A DNA stretch of 64,000 bases from a virus. Below, piece after piece: positions 1-8,219 of this stretch. The DNA lies in IMG/VR virus record IMGVR_UViG_3300035698_013060, positions 177,177-241,176 of that record. One strand, 5' to 3'. Made by a program: the position numbers and the translations under genes. The stretch's first letter is position 1. Each line of letters begins with the position of its first letter. Below the pieces are notes generated by a model, which saw only the letters and a list, made by a program, of their open reading frames with translations, searched no databases and was not told where the DNA came from.

Positions 1-428
1 ACAAGGCTGACCCGAAAGCCTTGGAGATGAATTGTTACAACGAGGATGTTTGGGCCGAGGAAGCCGTGGATCCCGAGGAAGCGATGAACGCATTCTCGGA
101 GTTCCTGGAAGACTTCAAGTTTGTAGGAAAAGTCGGTAAGAAGTCCGGAAAGCCTTACAAAGTTGCTAGACTTGTAGGTCACAATGCATCTACGTTCGAT
201 AAGGGCTTCATGATGGCTCTCTACAGAACTTATGATGCCTTTATGCCGTTCGAGTTCAAGATCTGGGATACTCAACAGTTGGCTATGTGGAGCCTTCCAG
301 ACGCTGAGCATCACAAGCTCGAGGTTCTGTGTGAGTACTACAACATTGACATCGGCAATGCTCATGACGCTCTAGCTGATGCGATCGCCACTCGACGGGT
401 AGCTTGGTGTCTCATGACTGAGGAGTGA
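1..428 (+). CDS. DnaQ-like 3'-5' exonuclease, C-terminal part (cut by window edge)
   Basis: DEDDh-type exonuclease, the fold used for proofreading and other 3'-5' DNA or RNA trimming. The reading frame is open from base 3 to the stop at 426-428 with no convincing internal start, so the N-terminus (with the ExoI DxE motif) lies outside the window. Visible motifs are an ExoII-like GHNASTFD, about 30 residues past the first internal Met half-way through, and an ExoIII-like NAHDALADAIAT near the end, which carries the His and Asp of the DEDDh set. No polymerase domain is attached, so a stand-alone exonuclease (like epsilon or T4 DexA) is the best reading. It lies upstream of other DNA-metabolism genes on the same strand. 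Confidence 0.85.
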   Translation, partial: KADPKALEMNCYNEDVWAEEAVDPEEAMNAFSEFLEDFKFVGKVGKKSGKPYKVARLVGHNASTFDKGFMMALYRTYDAFMPFEFKIWDTQQLAMWSLPDAEHHKLEVLCEYYNIDIGNAHDALADAIATRRVAWCLMTEE

Positions 429-433
429 GACGA

Positions 434-529
434 GTGAAGACGTACATTATTTACCATGAAATGGGCCTCTGCCAAGATATTATCGTCAGTGACGAGTCGG
501 AAGCTGATTCCGAAAAAAGACTGGCCTGA
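434..529 (+). CDS. small ORF, 31 aa, frame continues past TGA
   Basis: GTG start at 434, eight bases after AGGAG (421-425), giving a 31-residue protein that begins VKTYIIYHEMGLCQDII. The stop TGA at 527-529 is followed in the same frame by 34 more coding-like codons (IKSRSDFQVIAVIRGILMEG and on) that have no start of their own before an internal ATG and end at a TAG near 634, beyond the start of the next gene. It is either a tiny gene, a gene broken by a nonsense change, or a UGA readthrough. No family recognised. Confidence 0.45.
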   Translation: MKTYIIYHEMGLCQDIIVSDESEADSEKRLA

Positions 530-597
530 ATCAAATCACGTTCTGACTTTCAAGTCATTGCCGTGATAAGAGGAATACTCATGGAAGGACATGAAGC

Positions 598-807
598 ATG
601 CCTGAATCAACGAAAGACGACGGACCCGTCATAGGGACGTTTGTAGTACATGCTCTCAAAAGTCGTGTGAGAACGCGAGATGAATTAAACGGGGATGGTA
701 AAAGGTTCTGTGTTACCCCTCTTGAAGGGAAGCACCTGAAGCCATACTCCGAGTACTACGGCAACCTGGATCAATTCAAAAGTGTCTGGGGAGAACCCAT
801 AGACTAG
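598..807 (+). CDS. hypothetical protein, 69 aa
   Basis: Small, charged protein of unknown function. Start ATG at 598 follows a GGAAGG ribosome site; the stop TAG is 10 bases before the next gene, in a run of same-strand DNA-metabolism genes. No motif, membrane segment or signal peptide is visible. Confidence 0.7.
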   Translation: MPESTKDDGPVIGTFVVHALKSRVRTRDELNGDGKRFCVTPLEGKHLKPYSEYYGNLDQFKSVWGEPID

Positions 808-817
808 AGGAGAAACT

Positions 818-1999
818 ATGACAAATGATGGAAAGATGTTGATATACATCGTGAGTGATATCCACTTTCACGACACGATTGCTAGAAGGCTCTATGAAGA
901 GCTAGAGGGTAGCTTCCTGCATCACTTGGAACAGGAAGCTCCGGAAGTCGATATGGTGGTAATTGCCGGAGACCTCTTTGACCGCAAGGTCATGTTCAAC
1001 TCCGATGCTGCCATGTTGGCATTGAAGTTCGTAGGACGCATCGTTGACCTCATGCATGATGATCTCACTGATGGCCACAAGCCAGTCAGAATCCTCAAGG
1101 GTACCAGGACACACGACCACGACCTCTTAAACACGTTCAATTTCATGGACAAGGGAAAGAATGTTGAGGTAGTGAATACCATCACAGGTGAAGAAGTGGT
1201 CCCTCACTTCAACGTACTGTATATCCCTGAGGAATATCCTGTCGATTGGCAGGAGTACTATTCAGACTGGTTGGCCTGTACTGAGACGGAGATAGAAGCT
1301 GAGTCGGAGAGTCCGGCCTGGGATGTGATCTTCCTTCACGGGATGATCGACTTTGAGGCCCACTCTTCGATCGTCATCGACTCGGAAAGGCCGGTCCACT
1401 CAGCCCCAGTGTTCCCCACTGACGTACTACTAGCCAGCGGCTACGTGACTATCGCAGGTCATGTCCATGTCCCTAGTTCCAGGCAGGACAGGATCTTCTA
1501 TTGCGGTTCGTACACGCGCTTCGCCTATGGTGAAGATCACCCAAAAGGCTGGATTAGACTCGAGTACGACGCTGAAATTGGAGCATCCAAGGTTCTCAGG
1601 ATCGAGAACACGGCTGCCCCTGAGTACAAGACTGTGCGTCTGTCTGAAGTCTATGATCCTGAAGCGGATGTGGATGAGAACGTTAAGTCCATCCAAGAAG
1701 TCGCCGAAGGTATCCATCTCAGGCTTGACGTTGACATGGAGCAGGGAGAAAAAGTGAGAAGCGACCTAGCTGTAGTCAGAGAGCGGTTTGCTGATGACGA
1801 TAGGTTGAAATTGAAGATAGATAGGCGAGGAGTCCTCCCGAAACCGGAAGACTCAGAAGACCAGCGAACCGAGTTCCTAGCTAAGCCAGGTACCACGGTG
1901 GCAGAAGCTGTCCACGGCTACGTTGGAGTCACGTCGCCTGATGTGTCGATCACCCTGGACGAGGTCAAGCAAATCATCAGTCCTGAAAAGGAATCTTGA
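818..1999 (+). CDS. SbcD/Mre11-like metallophosphoesterase (DNA nuclease subunit)
   Basis: 393-residue calcineurin-like phosphoesterase, the family of SbcD/Mre11 and T4 gp47, which with an SMC-like partner cleaves DNA ends and hairpins. The motif order is canonical: DIHFH (about residue 14), GDLFDRK (about 51), a GTRTHDHD block in place of the usual GNHD (about 95), LHG (about 173) and GHVHVP (about 213). An AGAGGAG ribosome site precedes ATG 818. Its last bases run directly into the helicase gene. No SbcC partner is visible in this window, so it would be encoded elsewhere or absent. Confidence 0.9.
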   Translation: MTNDGKMLIYIVSDIHFHDTIARRLYEELEGSFLHHLEQEAPEVDMVVIAGDLFDRKVMFNSDAAMLALKFVGRIVDLMHDDLTDGHKPVRILKGTRTHDHDLLNTFNFMDKGKNVEVVNTITGEEVVPHFNVLYIPEEYPVDWQEYYSDWLACTETEIEAESESPAWDVIFLHGMIDFEAHSSIVIDSERPVHSAPVFPTDVLLASGYVTIAGHVHVPSSRQDRIFYCGSYTRFAYGEDHPKGWIRLEYDAEIGASKVLRIENTAAPEYKTVRLSEVYDPEADVDENVKSIQEVAEGIHLRLDVDMEQGEKVRSDLAVVRERFADDDRLKLKIDRRGVLPKPEDSEDQRTEFLAKPGTTVAEAVHGYVGVTSPDVSITLDEVKQIISPEKES

Positions 2000-2072
2000 A
2001 GCTGAGACGCTCCGACCAATAACCAAATGGGGCAAGAGAGTCTCAGATAGAATAATAAAGGAGAAGTTGCCT

Positions 2073-3824
2073 GTGGCGAAAAAACAAGACAGAAAACACC
2101 TCCAAATGGTAGCCGATAACCTGGCTGTTGGCTTCTTAGAGACCGTGGTGTTCTACTTGATGTCGAGCAACCTCTCAATCAACCGCCGGTCGATGAGGAG
2201 GGTTAAGGAGTTTTTCGAGCTCTTCGAGCCCGACGACTTCGCTCGAAGTAGAGATCGCGAGGTCAGGTTTCACCTAATCCAGAGGCTGGCAGCTGCCAGG
2301 GTCGATAAAAGACTGGATGATCCTAACAACATCCTCCAGGCATGCCTCGACGGATCTAGTTATGATGATGAAGTCAACGCAGTCTTCGACGAGTTTGACG
2401 AGATCGGGGAGATTGGTAACGATGACGTCAACTTTGTCGATGAGACGATAGCGGCGAGATTGAAGTTCGCTAACTTCTCTAACGTGGCTGGGAGACTGCA
2501 GGACGTAGTAATTAGGTACCAGAATAACGAATTCCGGAACTTGATGACGTTCATGGAAGAAGAATTGAGTCCAGTAGTAGCTGAAGCAAATGCTGAGCTC
2601 AGACGAGTACAGGTATCTGGTAAAGAATCTGCACTGGACTTCGACATGAGTCGTGAGAGTCTCATGAATATCTATACTCACACGATTGATGTTAGGAATC
2701 GTGGAGGCTCCTGTATCACAACTGGAGTCCAGATGCTCAATGAAATGCTTGGTGGAAATGGTTTTGAAGCTCCAAGAGTTTATACAGCTCTAGGTGCTAG
2801 TGGAAAATGGAAGTCTGGATTCCTCTTCAATGCGTCGATGTGGTCCAAGAAGTACAACGCTAATACAGAATGCATGGATCCGACGAAGAAGCCCTGTACT
2901 CTATTCATGAATCTGGAGAATGACAATCCGGAGACGGCTGAACGGATGCTATCATACGTCGTGAACGACGGTGATATGCAACATGCAGACGTAAGAGAAT
3001 GGGATGCTTCAGATCTGGTGGACCAGATCGTTGACGAAGGGGTCGGTCACGAGGATGATAGTGAAGACTACCAGATATTCTACCGCTACAAATCCAACAG
3101 ATCGATTGACGCCAATGACATCGAGGGAATAATTGAAGAACTTGCTGAAGATGGATATGAGGTCAGATTCCTGATCATTGACTATCTACGCAGGCTCAAC
3201 TCCGTGACCAGAGAGACAGAGGAAAGATTCAGGTTGGCATCAATCGTTGATCAACTGAAAACCCTTGCTATTGCACATTGCATCCCTGTGCTCACAGCAG
3301 CTCAGTTGAATCGGACGGCTATGGCCATCATCGAGGAGATGTCCGAGAAAGGACATGGTAACATCGGACAGAAACTCATGAGCAGCCAGATCGGAGAGGC
3401 CTGGGGTATCATGGAGAACTCCGATATGTGCATCATTGGAAATCCTGAGACGGTCATAACTGGTAGGAAGGAGATTAAGTACTACACGTTCAAGCGATGT
3501 AAGATGCGCGGGAGAGAGAAAGGTCCAAGCTATTTCGCGCATCCATACGTCTCGGGGAACGATATGCGCCTGATAGAGGATATCGATGAGGCTAAACCGC
3601 TTTCTGAGATGAATCTAAAGGACAGTTTCCCTGATGCCGCTTCACTTCCATCAGACGACGCCTCTGACCCGAGTAGCAACATAGTCAGTCGTAAAAAGAA
3701 CAAGATGGTGAAGGGAAGAGAACAGAAGGAGAAACCTCCAAAGAAAAAGAAAGAACAGAATGGAGTCGTTGACGGGTTCCTGGGTGAAAATGAAGGAAAG
3801 TTTTTACTACCTGAAGAGAAATGA
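2073..3824 (+). CDS. DnaB-like replicative helicase (RecA-fold)
   Basis: 583-residue helicase of the DnaB/gp41 superfamily, which would unwind DNA at the phage replication fork. I start it at GTG 2073, because AAAGGAG (2057-2063) sits at ideal spacing and the longer frame would overlap the upstream gene by about 75 bases. The N-terminal ~200 residues are helical. The ATPase core has a Walker A-like GASGKWKSG, a Walker B LIIDY, and a DnaB-type AAQLNR motif about 45 residues later. The Walker A is odd: Trp occupies the usual Gly before Lys-Ser. The C-terminal tail is Lys-rich and probably disordered. A strong terminator follows. Confidence 0.88.
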   Translation: MAKKQDRKHLQMVADNLAVGFLETVVFYLMSSNLSINRRSMRRVKEFFELFEPDDFARSRDREVRFHLIQRLAAARVDKRLDDPNNILQACLDGSSYDDEVNAVFDEFDEIGEIGNDDVNFVDETIAARLKFANFSNVAGRLQDVVIRYQNNEFRNLMTFMEEELSPVVAEANAELRRVQVSGKESALDFDMSRESLMNIYTHTIDVRNRGGSCITTGVQMLNEMLGGNGFEAPRVYTALGASGKWKSGFLFNASMWSKKYNANTECMDPTKKPCTLFMNLENDNPETAERMLSYVVNDGDMQHADVREWDASDLVDQIVDEGVGHEDDSEDYQIFYRYKSNRSIDANDIEGIIEELAEDGYEVRFLIIDYLRRLNSVTRETEERFRLASIVDQLKTLAIAHCIPVLTAAQLNRTAMAIIEEMSEKGHGNIGQKLMSSQIGEAWGIMENSDMCIIGNPETVITGRKEIKYYTFKRCKMRGREKGPSYFAHPYVSGNDMRLIEDIDEAKPLSEMNLKDSFPDAASLPSDDASDPSSNIVSRKKNKMVKGREQKEKPPKKKKEQNGVVDGFLGENEGKFLLPEEK

Positions 3825-3827
3825 GAC

Positions 3828-3872
3828 AAGCCCCATACGCTTCGGCGTATGGGGCTTGTCGTCTTTTTCTTC
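3828..3872. terminator. strong hairpin terminator between convergent genes
   Basis: A 15-bp stem, ACAAGCCCCATACGC paired to its complement across a TTCG loop, is followed by CGTCTTTTTCTT. It sits between the helicase gene (+, ends 3824) and a baseplate gene (-, ends 3876). The T tract is on the + strand side, so it mainly stops transcription from the left. Confidence 0.93.
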
Positions 3873-3875
3873 TCT

Positions 3876-4346
3876 TTACAGGTCGACGTCGATCGGAGTC
3901 AAGGTCCTATCAGATACGTCAGTAGGAGTTTTTCGGCTAACCTCGATCTCTTCTCTAGCCTTATTCACTGATCTCAAGAAGTTACCAACGAACCTAGGAG
4001 GTACCACTTTGATAGTACCAACAACGAGTTCTGTTGGCCTGAACATGTTGTTGCCCCTAAGAACCATGTACCATAGGTCAGGTGTACCATAAAGAGCCTC
4101 AGAGACAGATTCAGGTCTGTATTGGAGTGTCTCATCCACCTCAAAATCGTCCATAAAAGCAAAGAGTGTCCGCATCTCTTCATGAAGAATACCGTGGGGT
4201 TCGCTCATTACGAAAAGCCCCTTGAAGAAGATCTTCATTGAAGTATTATTCAACGCCAAAGTATTGTCTTTGGAGTGGTCGACACTATCAGCGATGTCGG
4301 TGAATCGCCCCGAGTTAAATCTCGGGTTACTAGGTATATCTGCCAT
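3876..4346 (-). CDS. baseplate wedge-like protein (gp53/LysM-like), tentative
   Basis: 156-residue protein whose central segment (YGTPDLWYMVLRGNNM, then VVGTIKVVPP) resembles the short LysM-like fold of T4 gp53-type baseplate wedge proteins, where a DLWW-like motif is followed by a hydrophobic GT-x-L/I-x-hP strand. It is the last gene of a minus-strand run (7113 back to 3876) that appears structural, which supports a baseplate role. The family assignment is from motif memory only and could be wrong; the gene itself is well supported by packing. Confidence 0.72.
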   Translation of the reverse strand: MADIPSNPRFNSGRFTDIADSVDHSKDNTLALNNTSMKIFFKGLFVMSEPHGILHEEMRTLFAFMDDFEVDETLQYRPESVSEALYGTPDLWYMVLRGNNMFRPTELVVGTIKVVPPRFVGNFLRSVNKAREEIEVSRKTPTDVSDRTLTPIDVDL

Positions 4347-4349
4347 TCA

Positions 4350-4943
4350 TCACCTCTTCAGGTATTCCTTGACATGAGACTCCATTTGATGGTGGTCCCA
4401 GTAGCGGCTCTCCTCAAGGATAAACCGCCTCAGTTGATTCTTATTCTCCAAAGCTTTCTCAGCAGCATTTGGAGCTAAGGCATCATCAAAGAACCTCACT
4501 CGGTTCACTGCCATACCATATTCTCTCATCATCGGAGTTATCAAGAAATTGGCAATTCCTTGGAGCATCCTCCTATCAGGAACACCCTCCCTAAAGTCAT
4601 CATTCAAGACGATCAGTATGTCGTCCTTTCTACCATGCGGGATAGCTCCAGTGGCAGCTAGTTCATAGAGAAACCAAGAGACTTGGCTCCTTCCTATCCC
4701 GGAAAAGAAAACATAATCATCTTCAAGAAACTCAACGTAAAAATGGCAAGGAGGTTGACTAGCTTGAAGGTCTTCGTAGAAGTACCGTTGGTACTTGCCC
4801 CACGAATATCTATAGGAACTCCGGAGCATCCTAGGCTCCCAAACTGTTCCTCTGACCATGAGGTTGTGGAGCGGGACCAGAAGAATCCCAGTAGGCTCTC
4901 TGACCCGCTTCCACTTCTTGTCGTTGAGTATCGTGTTTCTCAC
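4350..4943 (-). CDS. hypothetical protein, 197 aa (probable tail/baseplate cluster)
   Basis: Mixed alpha/beta protein with no motif I recognise; rich in Arg and aromatic residues. It is separated by 3 bases from the gp53-like gene and by 1 base from the MLFY membrane protein upstream, so all three are probably co-translated. Position suggests a structural or assembly role. Confidence 0.8.
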   Translation of the reverse strand: MRNTILNDKKWKRVREPTGILLVPLHNLMVRGTVWEPRMLRSSYRYSWGKYQRYFYEDLQASQPPCHFYVEFLEDDYVFFSGIGRSQVSWFLYELAATGAIPHGRKDDILIVLNDDFREGVPDRRMLQGIANFLITPMMREYGMAVNRVRFFDDALAPNAAEKALENKNQLRRFILEESRYWDHHQMESHVKEYLKR

Positions 4944-4944
4944 G

Positions 4945-5496
4945 TTATCCCTTGATGGACTGGTAGAACTGTTCCTTCATGGCAGCCACTTCGGCCTTGC
5001 GCTTCGGATCCTTGGTCGCTTTCTCGAGGTCATCCAAAGCTCTTTCTGCTTTCTTGACCTGCTTCGTGGCGTCCTTGCTGGCGAAGAAAGCTGCAGTCCC
5101 TACTCCAACGAGCGCGATCATGTTCAAGGTCAGACCGTAAATGGAGTAGAAGAAAGCGAGAACGAGAGCAGCTTGGAGAGCACCGATGGTAGCCAGAATG
5201 GCGACCATGATATATACTCCAACCGGAACGAGAAGCAAAGCGATTGTCGCCTTTTGAACTCCATCAGCTGTCTTATTGGCCTTCTTAGCCTTCGACATAA
5301 AGTCGTAGACCTTCGCTCCGAGGACGTCGATGGATTCTTCGGTGAGAACTCCATTCTCGACAATGAGCGAACCCTTTTCAAAGGGCTCCAACTCAGCATC
5401 TTCCATAAGAGTTCTACCCTCTTCTGATTCGAAGAAGACCACACACTCTTCAATGGACAGATTGGCTTCACCGGCAGTTCCTTGGTAAAACAGCAT
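4945..5496 (-). CDS. MLFY-family membrane protein, 183 aa
   Basis: The protein begins MLFYQGTAGE, one of five proteins here with an MLFY start. An acidic N-terminal region (residues 5-65) is followed by hydrophobic stretches at about 84-104 and 107-138, long enough for two or three membrane crossings, and a Lys-rich coiled C-terminus. AGGAG precedes the start on the minus strand. No enzyme motif is visible. The shared N-terminus with otherwise unrelated membrane proteins suggests a common sorting or packaging signal (inference). Confidence 0.85.
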   Translation of the reverse strand: MLFYQGTAGEANLSIEECVVFFESEEGRTLMEDAELEPFEKGSLIVENGVLTEESIDVLGAKVYDFMSKAKKANKTADGVQKATIALLLVPVGVYIMVAILATIGALQAALVLAFFYSIYGLTLNMIALVGVGTAAFFASKDATKQVKKAERALDDLEKATKDPKRKAEVAAMKEQFYQSIKG

Positions 5497-5517
5497 CTCG
5501 ACATCTCCTGATTTTCG

Positions 5518-7113
5518 TTACACCCACTCGTCGCAATACTCTACGAGAGTACTTGTGTAGTTCACCTTCTGATTCAGTCTGTCAGCTAAGGCATCAAGCA
5601 TGTCTGCCTCCATATCGGGAAGGTCAGCATTTGCCATAGATTCCAGTGGGACTCTAGTGCCGATCTGCGACACATTATCCTCTCGAAGGCGGTTGATGTT
5701 CACTAATCTACTGTTTAGCTCCAGGAAACGCTGCCTGCTCATGAGGACGTCGCCGTTAGCATCATACCCATCGTACTTGTCGTACTCTGTTCCAGGCAAA
5801 TCTGGAAGATTCATAAGGGTCTTACCGAGAGTAAGCGAGCTTACTAAGGTATACCCTGGATCAGAGTCTGGTACCACATTGACTACGGAGAAGTAGACGT
5901 ATTCCCAAAAACGAGAACCGTCATCTTCGTTCGACGGATCTCTGACAGGAAGATCTCTACTATCAGCTGTAATATGATCAATATCCAGTTGTCCGATGAA
6001 ATTAGGATGGATCATGTTGTTGGTCAAAATGACGTTGGTTGGATAGCTAACAGTAGCAGCAGCAGGTAAGACCAGATTACCGACGTTAGTCTCCACGATT
6101 TGCATAGCGTAGCTAGCTTCAGCTGCCGGGAGCTCTGGATCTAGAACGGGATAGAAGAAACCTCCATCATTAAGGATGAGTCCCATATGTGAAGGATCAT
6201 CAGCAATCATGACAACGTTGTGTCTACGCAGCATGACATTGGTGATAACAGCGTCGTACCACGAGTCACCACCCCATGGTGGTCCTATCGGATCTGGATT
6301 ACCGGGCTGGTCTGGTTCGTCGATGATAGAGTCAGAAATACAATCCGTTATGGCTATCCATATCTCGTCCCAGTATCGGACCATTTCTCTGACATAGTTG
6401 ATATCTTTATCTGCTTTCGCAACCTCTCCGGAAGCTAGTATCTTGTCATACATGTACTCTGTGGGAGTCTGTGCTCCTGGGGTCGGTTCACTGATACTAT
6501 CCAACGGGTTGCCGTCATCATCATGAATCATATTTTGTATACTCTGGTCCTGGGATTTAGACAGGTGGTCCACTGCATATCCAGTAATGAGAGATGTGAT
6601 GTCGAAAGCGGAAGCGAACCCGTTCTGTACCATCAGCGAGTGATATAGTGTGTACAAGTCGGCGAAATCCTGGGTTGAGAGCCGGGTGATCCTGGACATG
6701 TAGTCCTGCTCCCAGTCGAGGTAGAGTTCGTCGTTCTCAGGGTCATCCGGATACTTGGGCGTAATAATCCACGCCTTAAAGGCTATTATTCTATCCCCCA
6801 CTAATTCTTCGTAGTTCCTTTCAATGATGACATCTTCGTCATTCTTCTGAAGTTGATCATCTTGCGTTCTGATATACCTATCAAGGAATACCAGTTCGTT
6901 CTGTACCCAAGCCCAGTGATTTCTTGGGACCGTTACATCAGGATCTGTCTCTCCGTCAGCTTCTTCCGTAGGAGAGAACTGTCCATCCAGAGACCAGAGC
7001 TTCATCTTGAGGTAGTTAGCATCTTCTTCGTCAGAGTAGTCCCTCACGAGGAGTTGTTCCTCGATCCATTGTCTGGGATTGATGAAGTTGTCATTGTCTC
7101 TGATATTGGCCAT
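5518..7113 (-). CDS. hypothetical structural-type protein, 531 aa
   Basis: Large, acidic, soluble protein with many Asp/Pro-rich loops and no recognised motif. It is the first gene of the minus-strand unit 7113-3876 that includes a gp53-like protein, so a baseplate or tail role is likely (inference from context). The start ATG at 7113 reads MANIRDNDNF. A divergent + strand unit begins upstream. Confidence 0.85.
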   Translation of the reverse strand: MANIRDNDNFINPRQWIEEQLLVRDYSDEEDANYLKMKLWSLDGQFSPTEEADGETDPDVTVPRNHWAWVQNELVFLDRYIRTQDDQLQKNDEDVIIERNYEELVGDRIIAFKAWIITPKYPDDPENDELYLDWEQDYMSRITRLSTQDFADLYTLYHSLMVQNGFASAFDITSLITGYAVDHLSKSQDQSIQNMIHDDDGNPLDSISEPTPGAQTPTEYMYDKILASGEVAKADKDINYVREMVRYWDEIWIAITDCISDSIIDEPDQPGNPDPIGPPWGGDSWYDAVITNVMLRRHNVVMIADDPSHMGLILNDGGFFYPVLDPELPAAEASYAMQIVETNVGNLVLPAAATVSYPTNVILTNNMIHPNFIGQLDIDHITADSRDLPVRDPSNEDDGSRFWEYVYFSVVNVVPDSDPGYTLVSSLTLGKTLMNLPDLPGTEYDKYDGYDANGDVLMSRQRFLELNSRLVNINRLREDNVSQIGTRVPLESMANADLPDMEADMLDALADRLNQKVNYTSTLVEYCDEWV

Positions 7114-7145
7114 AAGAGTTCTCCGTAAATAACAGCTTTTTCATC

Positions 7146-7153
7146 ACATATTA
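7146..7153 (+). promoter_or_regulatory. CATATTA promoter-like motif
   Basis: ACATATTA, 42 bases upstream of the gene at 7195 and in the gap between divergent genes. One of about a dozen copies at the heads of + strand units. Confidence 0.55.
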
Positions 7154-7194
7154 AAGCGATGTATGATACGAAATCCACAACAAGGAGAATAGAA

Positions 7195-7428
7195 ATGTTC
7201 ACAGGATCACTCGCAAATGTCACTAATGATTTGGTCCATGTCAACGACGTGGCCGAAGCAGCCGTGGCTCAGAGAAGAGACATGCTGCGCGGTACTCTGC
7301 TCGAGGGAGATCCCCGGATTGAGCAGATGAATCAGAATGCTCTCGCCGGGATTCGCAAGGCTACTGAGAAGATCTTCATGGCTGAAGCTTCAGCCAGGAC
7401 ACCCAGGGATCGGAAATCTACCTGGTAG
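7195..7428 (+). CDS. hypothetical protein, 77 aa
   Basis: Start ATG 7195 is chosen over an upstream in-frame ATG at 7159 because AAGGAG lies 8 bases before it and 7159 is too close to the promoter-like motif. The product is a soluble helical protein beginning MFTGSLANVTND, with no recognised family. First gene of a small + strand cassette inside a minus-strand tail region. Confidence 0.72.
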   Translation: MFTGSLANVTNDLVHVNDVAEAAVAQRRDMLRGTLLEGDPRIEQMNQNALAGIRKATEKIFMAEASARTPRDRKSTW

Positions 7429-7435
7429 AAGATTA

Positions 7436-7455
7436 GGGGGAGCTCTGGCTCCCGG
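7436..7455 (+). other. small GC-rich hairpin
   Basis: GGGAGC-TCTG-GCTCCC just after the stop codon of the 77-residue gene, with no clear T tract. It may be a weak terminator or an mRNA stabiliser. Confidence 0.4.
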
Positions 7456-7529
7456 GGAGGCTTTGCCTTCTTCCCGTGAATACATCCTAAATGAGACTGA
7501 TATTAGTGATCTATCAAGGGAGGTGTTCC

Positions 7530-7694
7530 ATGAAGATACAGACTCCAGGCACGATGACCCTCGTAGTGATTGCTATCCTGTGGATTGATGTTCTGATCAT
7601 CTGGAAGCTTGGCTTCTGGGCGTTCTGTGGCATCACCCTCGCTGGCAACACGTTCAATCACTGGCTCAGAACCAGGAAAGGAAGTGGATCATGA
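7530..7694 (+). CDS. small membrane protein, 54 aa
   Basis: Start ATG 7530 follows AAGGGAGG at good spacing. Residues about 8-40 are almost entirely hydrophobic and aromatic (VVIAILWIDVLIIWKLGFW and on), giving one long or two short membrane segments, and the C-terminus is basic. Its stop overlaps the ATG of the next gene. Small phage membrane proteins of this kind may be spanins, holins or envelope modulators; nothing here decides which. Confidence 0.7.
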   Translation: MKIQTPGTMTLVVIAILWIDVLIIWKLGFWAFCGITLAGNTFNHWLRTRKGSGS

Positions 7695-7879
7695 TGGACT
7701 TGGGAGAAGCCGCCGAGGCTATAAACCGGGAGACGGAGAGGATGACGAAGGAATTCGCCATCAAACGTTCCGCAAGGAAGATCAACGTTGAACGAGCCTG
7801 CAAGCTGATGTGTCAGCTCACAGCTGGTGAGATCAACGGTGAAGACTTCCAAACCAGGCTGAATGAGATCTCAGCCTGA
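7691..7879 (+). CDS. hypothetical protein, 62 aa
   Basis: Helical, charged protein beginning MMDLGEAAEAINRET. Its ATG overlaps the stop of the membrane protein gene (ATGA), implying translational coupling. It ends 40 bases before the convergent PAAR gene. No family recognised. Confidence 0.68.
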   Translation: MMDLGEAAEAINRETERMTKEFAIKRSARKINVERACKLMCQLTAGEINGEDFQTRLNEISA

Positions 7880-7919
7880 TGAAAATGAACTTGAAAAGGA
7901 GGCGTCTAATGCTTCTTCT

Positions 7920-8219
7920 CTATCCTCCAGTAATTACAGTTCCAGCTCCTGTTACTACGTTGCCGATGAAACACCCTACGAAGAGATCTCCTATTCGACA
8001 AACGTTACTCCCTTCAGCTATGACTGTAGAAGAGCCGGTGACCATGATCCCGACATGCCCACAGAATCCGAGCATAACATCTCCGATCCTAGATGTAGGC
8101 ATCCCCTCAGCAATCACTGTTCCAGCTCCAGTTACGAGCACACCGACCATCCCTATGCAGCTCTTATGACAGCAGCAGACGCCGACACCGAGATCGGATA
8201 TTCTTGCCGTTGGTGGCAT
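7920..8219 (-). CDS. PAAR-like spike tip protein
   Basis: 99-residue Gly/Val/Cys-rich protein with repeated segments of the type 'TGAGTVIAEG-x-TSRIGD', the pattern of PAAR proteins. These form the sharp zinc-bound cone on the tip of phage or type VI spikes (T4 gp5.4). His and Cys residues that could bind the metal are present (CCCHK, CGHVG). Its ATG overlaps the stop of the radical SAM gene on the same strand, and the gp5/VgrG-like spike gene lies 2 kb upstream. The + strand frames across this gene are its mirror image. Confidence 0.85.
   Translation of the reverse strand: MPPTARISDLGVGVCCCHKSCIGMVGVLVTGAGTVIAEGMPTSRIGDVMLGFCGHVGIMVTGSSTVIAEGSNVCRIGDLFVGCFIGNVVTGAGTVITGG

Noticed and set aside
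1923-2072. Longer N-terminus for the helicase
   Set aside because: It overlaps the nuclease gene and lacks a ribosome site, while GTG 2073 has a very good one.
5970-5980. CATATTA on the minus strand
   Set aside because: Inside a coding region with no unit starting downstream; expected by chance.
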